Below, piece after piece: positions 33,373 to 45,827 of a DNA stretch of 64,000 nucleotides; the stretch's first letter is position 1; each line of letters begins with the position of its first letter. The DNA is from Hymenopus coronatus (taxonomy: Eukaryota; Arthropoda; Insecta; Mantodea; Hymenopodidae): positions 7,856,001 to 7,920,000 of the forward strand of contig CM060893.1 in NCBI GenBank assembly GCA_030762935.1, given 5' to 3'. The notes beneath the pieces are model-generated. The model ran no database searches. It saw nothing but the letters and a program-made list of their open reading frames with translations, and had not been told where the DNA came from. Both the position numbers and the translations under genes were made by a program.

Positions 33373-34182
33373 ATTTCTGCTTTCTCCACACGTATGCACA
33401 TAGTGTATAAAGAAGGAAGATATTGTTTTGCAGCCTAAAATTCGATATCGAAATTTCACCGGAAATATATGTTTTGAGACCCCTTGAATAAAAAAAAAAG
33501 GATTTTTAGAAAAATGTCCATGTGTGTCTGTGGACAGCATAGCTCAAAAACGAAAAGACTGTTAAATACCAAATTCAGTATTTAAGTTCGGTATCTTCCA
33601 AGGATGCGACACGAAGATTTTCAAGAAAGTTCCCCCACCAACAACTACCCGTTACATGGAAAGAATTTCGAAAATTTTGATTTTCTCAAAAGTGGCTCTA
33701 ACGGATTTGATTAAAATAATAAAAAAAGTACATGCCATATAAAATGTATATCTTAAATGTTATGGGAATAGCCTCAAAAGGCGTCTTTGTTCTGGATAAT
33801 TTTTATTGAATTTTGCATTCTGGTAAGCCGTAAGAGATAATAAAACACACAATTTATATCATATGCATTTTTTCGTGGAGTGGGCCCATTTTCGAGATAT
33901 TTCTTGTTATTGTTTTCAGTTTTAAAATATTTAATATTTCCTCCTACGGGAACTTGCCAATGCTTGGCCACGCAAAGAAACGGATTTCAATCCCATAGCA
34001 ACCACATTTTAAAATATTTGACTGTCGGTTTAGCCTAGTGTATTCCCTTATTTCCCTTCTACTTATAAGGAAGCAAGTAATAAGACCGTTTCTGTTAATG
34101 TTTTAGCATTAAATAGATAGAAGAATAAGTTTATTAACAATAATTTGTTGCAGAGATGTAGAGAAAGTCATGTGAATGGAAC
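33373..34182 (+). mobile_element. HINE-A copy, older subfamily
   Basis: Head at 33375-33410 (CCACACGTATGCACATAG), tail GTAGAGAAAGTCATGTG at about 34158-34174. It has the older-subfamily middle (TGGCCACGCAAAGAAACGG). Confidence 0.88.
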
Positions 34183-35129
34183 TATGTGCTTCACGCTAAT
34201 GAGATAAGCGTTTACAGAAGTAGTATTATTACTGATTGTGTATTTTAAGGGATCAATATGTGCAATTTGGAGATTCTGTACTTAACTTGAGTTTTAGTCG
34301 ATAGTTTTGAAATATCGAATAAGGAATGTAGCAGGATTATATGCGCTCTCAATCCATGTACTTATCTGGTTAGAAGCCCAAGAACATTTAGAGTTAGGAT
34401 TTAGCGGATTTAGTTTTGTCGCTAACTCGCTTTTCACTGCGGTCGCTATGTTGGCCGAACTTGATTGCTTCCAACACTCATTGTTAGTTGGAAGCCAACG
34501 GTTCTTTCGCCTGAGTATTTTGCCTAATATTTCACCAGAAACGTGCTAGGCTTAGTTGGTGAGTATTTTGAGAACTCTTTTTATCTCAGATTTGAAGTGA
34601 AGAATTTAAGGAAGTAGCAACCGATTCAAATTAACAACAAATCCTTTTTATTTTAACGAATTAATGGATGGCGTCCCTCTTCATTGACACGAGTTATATA
34701 TTTTCTATTTTGACTGATTTCACTTTATAAAACAATTAGACTGAATACTTAAGTTATTATGTGTATCTTATTTCTGAATTTTATCTTATAAATACACAAA
34801 TTTATTTTATTCTGGCTTATTAATCTACATTTTTGTGTGGTAAATATTGATTATTACCATAAGTTGGTTACACCACTTGGCATTACTTCAAAAAGTGATC
34901 TGGAATTGTTACTTTTGTTATTCTATCATTAGAGCCTTTTTGTAGTAATAATTAAAATTTTAGAGCCCTAAGCCACAAAGCGTATATGAGGAATCTATGA
35001 AGCTAAAACGCAATGTTTTCAACACTTTCAAATATGGATCGCCAGTGGAAGATTTACGCACCATTTAAACTCTTCTTAAGAGCGTCGTCTGTGTGTTTTT
35101 GATGCAGCCATTTTATAATTTCCCCGTTA
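34183..35129. other. No recognised feature, apart from a HINE-A scrap
   Basis: 34195-34240 (CACGCTAATGAGATAAGCG and following) is a scrap of older HINE-A in minus orientation. The rest looks single-copy. The frame at 34307-34549 (80 codons, plus) is not recognised. Confidence 0.4.
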
Positions 35130-35260
35130 CTGTATATATCTTACGGTTTACCTTTTAGGCAAAAGTCATCCAAAATGAAAGGGGCTTAAGAGAACATTTC
35201 TTGAAAATCAAGATATAAATTGTATTTGTCACGTAAATATCTTTAACCTATCCTATAGAC
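35130..35260 (-). mobile_element. Ancient HINE-A fragment
   Basis: CTTACGGTTTACC, CATCCAAAATGAAAGGG and TTGTATTTGTCACGTAAATA in family order, heavily diverged. Confidence 0.5.
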
Positions 35261-35588
35261 TTCGTGTCTACATTTCATGTACCCTAGGAACACCAAAAAT
35301 GAGTCTTTATTTCATTGTAAATTATTTTAACTCCTTTGGCAGCTCCCCATTCTTTAAATAATGAAAATTCCTGTCATATAAGTCCTTCGACCTGCCGGGC
35401 AACAAACTAAGTACAACTTTTTTTAGCATAATCTAACATTTCTTTGGGAATATTAATTTTCATTCAATTACTGACTTATTTGGTGCAGTTTATACAACCC
35501 GAATTGAAACTGTTTATTCCGGCGGGTTACTCAGCAACGAACAAAGCTCTACCTACGTCACGACTAAAATTCAATTCCCAGTGATGAC
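35261..35588. other. No recognised feature
   Basis: Single-copy-looking DNA. Confidence 0.4.
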
Positions 35589-35722
35589 AACTCTAATAAT
35601 ATTAATATTAATAAATATAAGAATATCTCTGTTAATATTAGGATAGGATAAAGCAAACTCTAATAATATTAATATTAATAAATATAAGAATATCTCTGTT
35701 AATATTAGGATAGGATAAAGCG
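35589..35722 (+). repeat. 67-bp direct duplication
   Basis: AACTCTAATAATATTAATAT to GGATAGGATAAAGC occurs twice, 35589-35655 and 35656-35722, with no differences seen. Confidence 0.9.
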
Positions 35723-35839
35723 TTGTATATTACACGTGGCTTATTAGACTATTATTTGCTCATGAGAAATTAGAACACTTGTGTACTAAAATCCTACTCA
35801 CAAATAATAATCTATTTAAGTCACTTATATAACTATTAA

Positions 35840-36155
35840 TATATATTTTAATCAAACTATTTACAACCATTTTTGAAAAAATAAAATTTTTCCAAATTGG
35901 CATTTAAAGGGTAATTTAAGATAGAAGGAATTTCTTCAAAATCTTCATGTCATATCCTTGAAAAACACTTAACTTAAATACCAAGTTTGGTATTTTTCCT
36001 ACTTTTTGTTTTTGAGCTATCCTGTTCAAATAAACAGAAAATGTTTTCGTGAATTGGGATTTCAAAACGTGTATTTTCGGAGAAATATAGGTATTAAATT
36101 TTAGGGTGGAATAGAATACCTCCCGTACTTAGCACATGTAGTAGAGAAAGTAAAA
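35840..36155 (-). mobile_element. Old HINE-A head half
   Basis: Starts near TTAATCAAACTATTTACAACC. Inner palindrome at 35979-35998. Microsatellite replaced by AAATAAACAG. Head lacks the palindrome (GCACATGTAGTAGAGAAAG). Confidence 0.75.
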
Positions 36156-36980
36156 AAACCTGATGTGTTCCATTCACATGACTTTCACTACATCTCTGCA
36201 ACAAATTATTGTTAAAAAGCTTATACTTCTATCTACTTTATGCCAATCGAGATAAACGTTAGCAAAATGTTTTCTTGTAAGTAGAAGGGAAATAATGGGA
36301 TACACTTGGCTAAACCGATAGTCAAGTATTTTAAAAGCTGGTTGCCATGTTTCTTTGCATTGCTAGAAGTTGACAAATGCCCATATGTGAACAGTATTTT
36401 AAAACTGAAACCAATAACAAAGAATATTTCAAAAATGGTCAAATCCACAAAAAATTATATACATATATTATATAAATTGCGTGTTTTAGCGAGATCTACA
36501 TTTTTGTAGCAAGTTGTTTACTTTCTCTTACGGTTTACTAGATATGCAAAATCCAGTATAATTCATCCAGAACAAAGAAGTCTTCAGTGGCTATTCCCAG
36601 AAAATTCAAGATATATATTTTATTTGTTATGTAAATATGTTTAATATACAGCATTTTAATCAAAATCGTTAGAGCCATTTTTGAGAAAATCAAAATGTTC
36701 GAATCTTTTTCCATGTGATGGGGAGTTTGGGGTGAGGGAATTTTCTGGAAAATCTTTGTGGTTGGTATTTAAATCTTCAAGTTTGGTATTTAACGGTCTT
36801 TTGGTTTTTGAGCTATGCTATCCACAGATACAAACACTGACTTTTTTTTTTTTCAAAATAACTTTGTTTTAACTCAGGAGACTTCAAAATATGTATTTCC
36901 GGTGAAATGTCGGTATTAAATCTTTGAGTGGAGTTCAATACTTCCCTACTTAGTACTTGAAGTAGTGGAAGTAAAAACAA
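36156..36980 (-). mobile_element. HINE-A, full length, older subfamily, tandem
   Basis: Tail (CCTGATGTGTTCCATTCAC) begins in the A-run that ends the previous head. Head worn (AGTAGTGGAAGTAAAAAC). Confidence 0.85.
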
Positions 36981-37604
36981 GAGGCTAAAAATCTGCAGTC
37001 CAGCAGTTAATTTAACACCACAATTTATTTCTCTGGCCAAAGCCCCCATAATGGCCGTAGAAATCACAGCGGGCCTTACGAAATATAAAACAAGTGAACA
37101 TCGTTGAGACGAGCAATTGTTTGTCGTTCCGTCATAAAATGTTTTAAGGCGACATATAACTAGAACAAAAATAGTTGTCTGCGTAGTGAGATTTTATTAT
37201 CCTGTTTTCCTCGCAAATGGTTTCTCACTTCCTGCCAACGTTATTGTTTCCGCTGATGTAATGGACAGTGTTTAAGCATAAAAGTCTAATTTACTGTACG
37301 GATGTCGCATAATTTAGACACGCTCCAAGACATCGATATAGAGAAATGTTGTTTTATGATTATAAGCTGCCGAGATGTATTCAAGCGCCGAACAGTTTTT
37401 TGTGACGCTATATAAACAAGATACCAGCCTGCCTGGCTCCATCTGCTGTCTGCTGCAACTGAAAATCTGAATGTCGTGCCGAGAAACAAAGAGCAGCGTT
37501 ATGCCTGTAGCGCTAGGGACCAAGATCCAATCTGCAGGACGCTTATCTCATTCTGAAATATTTGCACACTAATGTTTGAAAAACTTAAAGGACTCAGGTG
37601 AAAA
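36981..37604. other. No recognised feature
   Basis: Moderate-GC single-copy-looking DNA. Short frames only (for example 37286-37489, minus). Confidence 0.45.
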
Positions 37605-38682
37605 TAAAATCTGATGTGTTCCATTCACATGACTTTCTCTACATCTCTGCAACAAATTATCCTATTTACTTCATCTAATAAAACAAATATTAGCAGAAAT
37701 AGTCTTATTATTGCTTCCTTGTTAGTAGAATCAAAATAAGGGAGTACAATAGGTTAAAGTGACAGTCAAAAGCTGGTTACTATGTGACTGAAGTTCCTTT
37801 GTGTGTATGGACAGGGGTTGACAAATTCCTGTATGAGAAAAGTATGTTTTTTAAAGCTGAAACCAAAAACATGGAATATCTCAAAAGCGATAAACTCCAC
37901 GAAAAAAATTATATAACACAATGTGCTCCACATTTTCTATGTTAAATTTTTGTCCATCTCTTACGGTTTAGCATTTATGCAGAAATCCATAGCTCAAAAA
38001 TGAGTATTTAGTATTTACTTAAGTATTTAAGTTTGACAGCTTCCAAGGATGCAACACGAAGATTTTCGAGAAAATCCCCCCACTCACAACTACCCTTTAC
38101 ATGGAACATTTTTCGAAATGTTTGATTTTCTTAAAAATGGCCTTAACGATTTTGATTAAAATGTCAAATATTAAAGATATATATCTGATAAATAAAATGT
38201 AGATCTCGAATTTTCTGGGAATAGCCTCTGAAGACTACTTTATTCTGGGTGAATTTTACGGAATTTTGCATAATTGCTAAACCGTGAGAGATGGACAAAA
38301 ACTTACCACACAAAGAACTTAGAGCACATTAAAACACACAATTTATGTTGTATACATTTTTTCATGGAGTTGGTCGTTTTCTAGATATTCCTTGTTTTTG
38401 GTTTCAGCTATGAAAAACTTATACCTTTCTCACACAGGACTTTGTCAACTCCTGTCCATACAATCAAAGGAACTTGACTCACATAATAACCAGCTTTTGA
38501 CTATCACTTTAACCTATGGTACTCCCTTATTTCGCTCCCTCTTTACAAGGAGTCAAGTAAGAAGACTATTTCTGTTATTTTTTTTCTCGATTAGCATTAA
38601 GTAAATAGAAGCATAACTTTTTAACAATAATTTGTTGTAGAGATTTAGAGAAAGTCATGTGAATGGGACACATCAGTTTTTT
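37605..38682. mobile_element. Two HINE-A halves as an inverted pair, tails outward
   Basis: 37605-37988 is the tail-side half in minus orientation. At CATAGCTCAAAAATGAG (37989) it flips to a plus-orientation copy running to a tail at about 38645-38682. Both outer ends are tails, so the pair could fold back over about 380 bp. Confidence 0.85.
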
Positions 38683-38689
38683 TAACTTA

Positions 38690-38942
38690 ACGTCCTTTAA
38701 CCTGGTTAACTGTCTATATCGGATGATAAATCACACCAGTGAAATGGTGCTCAAATGATCCCGAGGCCCATGGGGCTCATGCATTCTCCACATTCATCTT
38801 TTCAGGATAGTGAAAACCCAGAAAAAAATCTTGTATAACAACTCGCTCTAAGAGAGATTCGAATTTGCAATCTCTTGAATATGAGACAAACGCAACAGCC
38901 ACACCAACGAGGTGGGCTGTTAGAGATCTGTGTTGCTGTTTA
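38690..38942 (-). mobile_element. SINE-3, copy 2
   Basis: On the minus strand: GCAAATTCGAATCTCTCTTA (B-box region), GGGTTTTCACTATCCTGAA, CCATGGGCCTCGGGATCATT and ACCAGGTTAAAGGACGTTAA, in the order of 46689-46915. Confidence 0.75.
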
Positions 38943-39054
38943 ATGGTTAAGAGCTTTACTTTTTTGAAAATTTGCAATAAATGGAAGTTTATAACCATTA
39001 TAAAATTACATACTCTCCTTTTTATAAGTTTAGAGACTTGGTTTTACCTGAAAA

Positions 39055-39332
39055 ATAAATGGCGTGTTATTTATTGACGCTCTTTAACTGCAGTGGTTCT
39101 CAACGTCCCATTCCAAATTGGGCGTGAAAGACCGCTTAATTTTGCTCAGTGGCCTCTCTATCAGGCTTGAGGTTTTTTTACGTGCCGTAAATCTCCGACA
39201 CGGGACCAACGACTTTACTTTCCTTCCGAAGGAAACCATGCTAAGGATTTTTACGCCCGAAAAAAATCCATTGTCCTCCGCCGGGTTTGAACCCGCGACC
39301 TTGGGTATATGAAGTTAGCATGGAGGGCGACA
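39055..39332 (-). mobile_element. SINE-1, copy lacking the A box
   Basis: Tail GGCGTGTTATTTATTGACGC at the left, B box (complement of GGGTTTGAACCC) near 39282-39293. A short deletion between GG repeats joins GCATGG to AGGGCGA and removes the A box. Confidence 0.88.
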
Positions 39333-39672
39333 TTGCAATGTTAAAACAATAATGTTATTGCTACCCATTACACTTTTGAGATTAATAACAATAGATATAT
39401 TACATTACGATGAAAGAAACAAATGCCGTTTAACAAATTCATAAGTTGTATATTAAATCATTTTTTGCAGTTTGAAAACTTAAATAAGAAATCCCAAAAT
39501 ACTGATGTAGCAGCGAGAGTTTTGTATGAAAAGTGAGTGTACAGCGGGAAATATTAGCAATGCTAATTCACCATTCCACAGACAACTCAATTACCTGCGC
39601 AGGTTGCTCGTCTTTTGTTTCAACGGACCGGGAAATTCCTGCTCCAACATGTTCACAAGTGGGCGTATGTTG
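39333..39672. other. No recognised feature
   Basis: Single-copy-looking flank of the X-box satellite. Confidence 0.45.
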
Positions 39673-39687
39673 AGAGAAGTTCTCATC

Positions 39688-42600
39688 ACTCTCAAAGTAA
39701 ACACTGTTACTATAGCAACACAGAACACTCATAGTAATAGTATCCCTGGCAACACGTCACTCTCAAAGTAAACACTGTTACTATAGCAACACAGAACACT
39801 CAAAGTAATAGTATCCCTGGCAACACGTCACTCTCAAAGTAAACACTGTTACTATAGCAACACAGAACACTCAAAGTAATAGTATCCCTGGCAACACGTC
39901 ACTCTCAAAGTAAACACTGTTACTATAGCAACACAGAACACTCAAAGTAATAGTATCCCTGGCAACACGTCACTCTCAAAGTAAACACTGTTACTATAGC
40001 AACACAGAACACTCAAAGTAATAGTATCCCTGGCAACACGTCACTCTCAAAGTAAACAATGCTACTATAGCAACACAGAACACTCAAAGTAATAGTATCC
40101 CTGGCAACACGTCACTCTCAAAGTAAACACTGTTACTATAGCAACACGTCACTCTCAAAGTAAACACTGTTACTATAGCAACACGTCACTCTCAAAGTAA
40201 ACACTGTTACTATAGCAACACATCACTCTCAAAGTAAACACTGTTACTATAGCAACACAGAACACTCAAAGTAAACACTGTTACTATAGCAACACATCAC
40301 TCTCAAAGTAAACACTGTTACTATAGCAACACATCACTCTCAAAGTAAACACTGTTACTATAGCAACACGTCACTCTCAAAGTAAACACTGTTACTATAG
40401 CAACACATCACTCTCAAAGTAAACACTGTTACTATAGCAACACAGAACACTCAAAGTAAACACTGTTACTATAGCAACACAGAACACTCAAAGTAAACAC
40501 TGTTACTATAGCAACACAGAACACTCAAAGTAAACACTGTTACTATAGCAACACGTCACTCTCAAAGTAAACACTGTTACTATAGCAACACGTCACTCTC
40601 AAAGTAAACACTGTTACTATAGCAACACAGAACACTCAAAGTAAACACTGTTACTATAGCAACACGTCACTCTCAAAGTAAACACTGTTACTATAGCAAC
40701 ACAGAACTCTCAAAGTAAACACTGTTACTATAGCAACACGTCACTCTCAAAGTAAACACTGTTACTATAGCAACACAGAACACTCAAAGTAAACACTGTT
40801 ACTATAGCAACACAGAACACTCAAAGTAAACACTGTTACTATAGCAACACAGAACACTCAAAGTAAACACTGTTAATATAGCAACACAGAACACTCAAAG
40901 TAAACACTGTTACTATAGCAACACGTCACTCTCAAAGTAAACACTGTTACTATAGCAACACATCACTCTCAAAGTAAACACTGTTACTATAGCAACACAG
41001 AACACTCAAAGTAAACACTGTTACTATAGCAACACATCACTCTCAAAGTAAACACTGTTACTATAGCAACACATCACTCTCAAAGTAAACACTGTTACTA
41101 TAGCAACACGTCACTCTCAAAGTAAACACTGTTACTATAGCAACACATCACTCTCAAAGTAAACACTGTTACTATAGCAACACAGAACACTCAAAGTAAA
41201 CACTGTTACTATAGCAACACAGAACACTCAAAGTAATAGTATCCGTGGCAACACGTCACTCTCAAAGTAAACACTGTTACTATAGCAACACAGAACACTC
41301 AAAGTAAACAATGTTACTATAGCAACACATCACTCTCAAAGTAAACAATGTTACTATAGCAACACAGAACACTCAAAGTAAACAATGTTACTATAGCAAC
41401 ACAGAACACTCAAAGTAAACACTGTTACTATAGCAACACGTCACTCTCAAAGTAAACACTGTTACTATAGCAACACAGAACACTCAAAGCAATAGTATCC
41501 CTGGCAACACGTCACTCTCAAAGTAAACAATGTTACTATAGCAACACGTCACTCTCAAAGTAAACACTGTTACTATAGCAACACAGAACTCTCAAAGTAA
41601 ACACTGTTACTATAGCAACACGTCACTCTCAAAGTAAACAATGTTACTATAGCAACACAGAACACTCAAAGTAAACAATGTTACTATAGCAACACATCAC
41701 TCTCAAAGTAAACACTGTTACTATAGCAACACGTCACTCTCAAAGTAAACACTGTTACTATAGCAACACAGAACACTCAAAGTAAACACTGTTACTATAG
41801 CAACACAGAACACTCAAAGCAATAGTATCCCTGGCAACACGTCACTCTCAAAGTAAACACTGTTACTATAGCAACACGTCACTCTCAAAGTAAACACTGT
41901 TACTATAGCAACACGTCACTCTCAAAGTAAACAATGTTACTATAGCAACACAGAACTCTCAAAGTAAACACTGTTACTATAGCAACACAGAACACTCAAA
42001 GTAAACAATGTTACTATAGCAACACAGAACACTCAAAGTAAACAATGTTACTATAGCAACACATCACTCTCAAAGTAAACAATGTTACTATAGCAACACA
42101 TCACTCTCAAAGTAAACAATGTTACTATAGCAACACATCACTCTCAAAGTAAACAATGTTACTATAGCAACACAGAACACTCAAAGTAAACAATGTTACT
42201 ATAGCAACACATCACTCTCAAAGTAAACAATGTTACTATAGCAACACAGAACACTCAAAGTAAACAATGTTACTATAGCAACACAGAACACTCAAAGTAA
42301 ACAATGTTACTATAGCAACACAGAACACTCAAAGTAAACAATGTTACTATAGCAACACATCACTCTCAAAGTAAACAATGTTACTATAGCAACACAGAAC
42401 ACTCAAAGTAAACAATGTTACTATAGCAACACGTCACTCTCAAAGTAAACAATGTTACTATAGCAACACAGAACACTCAAAGTAAACACTGTTACTATAG
42501 CAACACGTCACTCTCAAAGTAAACACTGTTACTATAGCAACACAGAACACTCAAAGTAATAGTATCCCTGGCAACACGTCACTCTCAAAGTAAACACTGT

Positions 42601-44440
42601 TACTATAGCAACACGTCACTCTCAAAGTAAACACTGTTACTATAGCAACACGTCACTCTCAAAGTAAACACTGTTACTATAGCAACACGTCACTCTCAAA
42701 GTAAACAATGTTACTATAGCAACACGTCACTCTCAAAGTAAACACTGTTACTATAGCAACACAAAACACTCAAAGTAATAGTATCCCTGGCAACACGTCA
42801 CTCTCAAAGTAAACACTGTTACTATAGCAACACAGAACACTCAAAGTAATAGTATCCCTGGCAACACGTCACTCTCAAAGTAAACACTGTTACTATAGCA
42901 ACACAAAACACTCAAAGTAATAGTATCCCTGGCAACACGTCACTCTCAAAGTAAACACTGTTACTATAGCAACACAGAACACTCAAAGTAATAGTATCCC
43001 TGGCAACACGTCACTCTCAAAGTAAACACTGTTACTATAGCAACACAGAACACTCAAAGTAATAGTATCCCTGGCAACACGTCACTCTCAAAGTAAACAC
43101 TGTTACTATAGCAACACAAAACACTCAAAGTAATAGTATCCCTGGCAACACGTCACTCTCAAAGTAAACACTGTTACTATAGCAACACAGAACACTCAAA
43201 GTAAACAATGTTACTATAGCAACACAGAACACTCAAAGTAAACAATGTTACTATAGCAACACAGAACACTCAAAGTAAACACTGTTACTATAGCAACACG
43301 TCACTCTCAAAGTAAACACTGTTACTATAGCAACACGTCACTCTCAAAGTAAACACTGTTACTATAGCAACACGTCACTCTCAAAGTAAACACTGTTACT
43401 ATAGCAACACGTCACTCTCAAAGTAAACACTGTTACTATAGCAACACGTCACTCTCAAAGTAAACACTGTTACTATAGCAACACGTCACTCTCAAAGTAA
43501 ACACTGTTACTATAGCAACACAGAACACTCAAAGCAATAGTATCCCTGGCAACACGTCACTCTCAAAGTAAACACTGTTACTATAGCAACACGTCACTCT
43601 CAAAGTAAACACTGTTACTATAGCAACACGTCACTCTCAAAGTAAACACTGTTACTATAGCAACACGTCACTCTCAAAGTAAACACTGTTACTATAGCAA
43701 CACGTCACTCTCAAAGTAAACACTGTTACTATAGCAACACGTCACTCTCAAAGTAAACACTGTTACTATAGCAACACGTCACTCTCAAAGTAAACACTGT
43801 TACTATAGCAACACAGAACTCTCAAAGTAAACACTGTTACTATAGCAACACAAAACACTCAAAGTAATAGTATCCCTGGCAACACGTCACTCTCAAAGTA
43901 AACAATGTTACTATAGCAACACAGAACACACAAAGTAATAGTATCCCTGGCAACACGTCACTCTCAAAGTAAACACTGTTACTATAGCAACACAGAACTC
44001 TCAAAGTAAACACTGTTACTATAGCAACACAAAACACTCAAAGTAATAGTATCCCTGGCAACACGTCACTCTCAAAGTAAACAATGTTACTATAGCAACA
44101 CAGAACACTCAAAGTAATAGTATCCCTGGCAACACGTCACTCTAAGTAAACCCTGTTACTATAGCAACGCAGAACACTCAAAGTAAACACTGTTACTATA
44201 GCAACACAAAACACTCATAGTAAATAATATCCCTGGCAACACGTCACTCTCAAAGTAAACACTGTTACTATAGCAACACAAAACACTAATAGTAAATAAT
44301 ATCCCTGGCAACACGTCCCTCTCAAAGTAAACAGTGCACTTGACAACACCTTATTCTCTAAGTAAACAGTACACTTAGCAACACATCACTCTCAAAGTAA
44401 ACAGTTCACTTGGCAACTCATCACTCTCAAGGTAAATAGT
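39688..44440 (+). repeat. X-box satellite, 37- and 34-bp units
   Basis: About 4.7 kb in uniform orientation. The 37-bp unit carries GTTACTATAGCAAC (first at 39706-39719); the 34-bp unit has GTATCCCTGGCAAC instead. Between them lies ACGTCACTCTCAAAGTAAAC or ACAGAACACTCAAAGTAA. By length and period I estimate roughly 105 of the 37-bp and about 22 of the 34-bp units. 39700-40130 and about 42740-43170 are mainly 71-bp dimers (37+34). From about 41300 to 42480 an ACAATG variant replaces ACACTG in most units, showing local homogenisation. The end (44150-44440) is irregular. Confidence 0.96.
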
Positions 44441-45290
44441 ATCCTTGGCAACACATCACTCCCAAAGGAAATAGTATCCTTGGCAACACATCACTCCCAA
44501 AGGAAATAGTATCCTTGGCAACACATCACTCCCAAAGGAAATAGTATCCTTGGCAACACATCACTCCCAAAGGAAATAGTATCCTTGGCAACACATCACT
44601 CCCAAAGGAAATAGTATCCTTGTCAACACATCACTCCCAAAGGAAATAGTATCCTTGGCAACACATCACTCCCAAAGGAAATAGTATCCTTGGCAACACA
44701 TCACTCCCAAAGGAAATAGTATCCTTGGCAACACATCACTCCCAAAGGAAATAGTATCCTTGGCAACACATCACTCCCAAAGGAAATAGTATCCTTGGCA
44801 ACACATCACTCTCAAGGTAAATAGTATCCTTGGCAACACATCACTCCCAAAGGAAATAGTATCCTTGGCAACACATCACTCCCAAAGGAAATAGTATCCT
44901 TGGCAACACATCACTCCCAAAGGAAATAGTATCCTTGGCAACACATCACTCCCAAAGGAAATAGTATCCTTGGCAACACATCACTCCCAAAGGAAATAGT
45001 ATCCTTGGCAACACATCACTCTCAAAGGAAATAGTATCCTTGGCAACACATCACTCTCAAAGGAAATAGTATCCTTGGCAACACATCACTCTCAAAGGAA
45101 ATAGTATCCTTGGCAACACATCACTCCCAAAGGAAATAGTATCCTTGGCAACACATCACTCCCAAAGGAAATAGTATCCTTGGCAACACATCACTCCCAA
45201 AGGAAATAGTATCCTTGGCAACACATCACTCCCAAAGGAAATAGTATCCTTGGCAACACATCACTCTCAAATTATTTTCTGTGCAACACA
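44441..45290 (+). repeat. Satellite second domain, 35-bp units
   Basis: About 24 very uniform units of CATCACTCCCAAAGGAAATA and GTATCCTTGGCAACA. It is related to the 34-bp unit (same GGCAAC end and CTCxCAAAG body) but keeps only the half-site and has CATCAC where the first domain often has CGTCAC. Confidence 0.95.
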
Positions 45291-45495
45291 TCACTCCCAA
45301 AGGAAATAGCATCTTTGGCAACATAATGCCATGGCAACGTTGCTGTATTGTCATTAGAGTATATTATGTTGCCGTAGATGTCATTAAACCTGAGAAAGTG
45401 GCCATGGCAACACTGTTGTATTCCCATGAAACCGAATTCTGTTACCATGGCAATGTCATTAAAGGAAACTGTTGCTATGGCAACATGCCACATGT
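45291..45495 (+). repeat. Degenerate X-box cluster at satellite edge
   Basis: ATGCCATGGCAAC (near 45327), GGCCATGGCAAC (near 45401), GTTACCATGGCAAT (45441-45454) and GTTGCTATGGCAAC (45471-45484), with TGTCATTA-type spacers recurring. The last is close to an ideal RFX site. Spacing is irregular, unlike the array. Confidence 0.7.
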
Positions 45496-45827
45496 TTGAC
45501 ACCCCTCGTAAACATCTCGATAGAAGCGTGCAGCGAATGTTTCATAATTCTGTCCAAATTCCTCCCAACTTTATTACAGCTTTTATGCAGGACGTGTTCT
45601 TTGAAAATGGCCGTGTGACATTATTTATAACTTAATAACAGAGTTCAATCAGAGTTATGGAAGCAAGTGCTCGTTCGCTCGCTCGCGCGGGAACACTCGC
45701 TCTAAATCTTTACAGCTTAATTTGTCTACTACACAAAACAATTTCACTGCAACTGAATCATTACTTCTGTGTGTGGTTAAGCACGCTAATCTCGAGGTCC
45801 ACTGGACGGATCTCCTCGATGGTTCTA
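45496..45827. other. No recognised feature
   Basis: Single-copy-looking DNA with a GC-rich CTCGCTCGCGCG patch at 45675-45690. Confidence 0.45.

Noticed and set aside
39688..45290. CRISPR array
   Set aside because: Units are contiguous 34-37-bp satellites without unique spacers, in a eukaryotic context with no cas genes.
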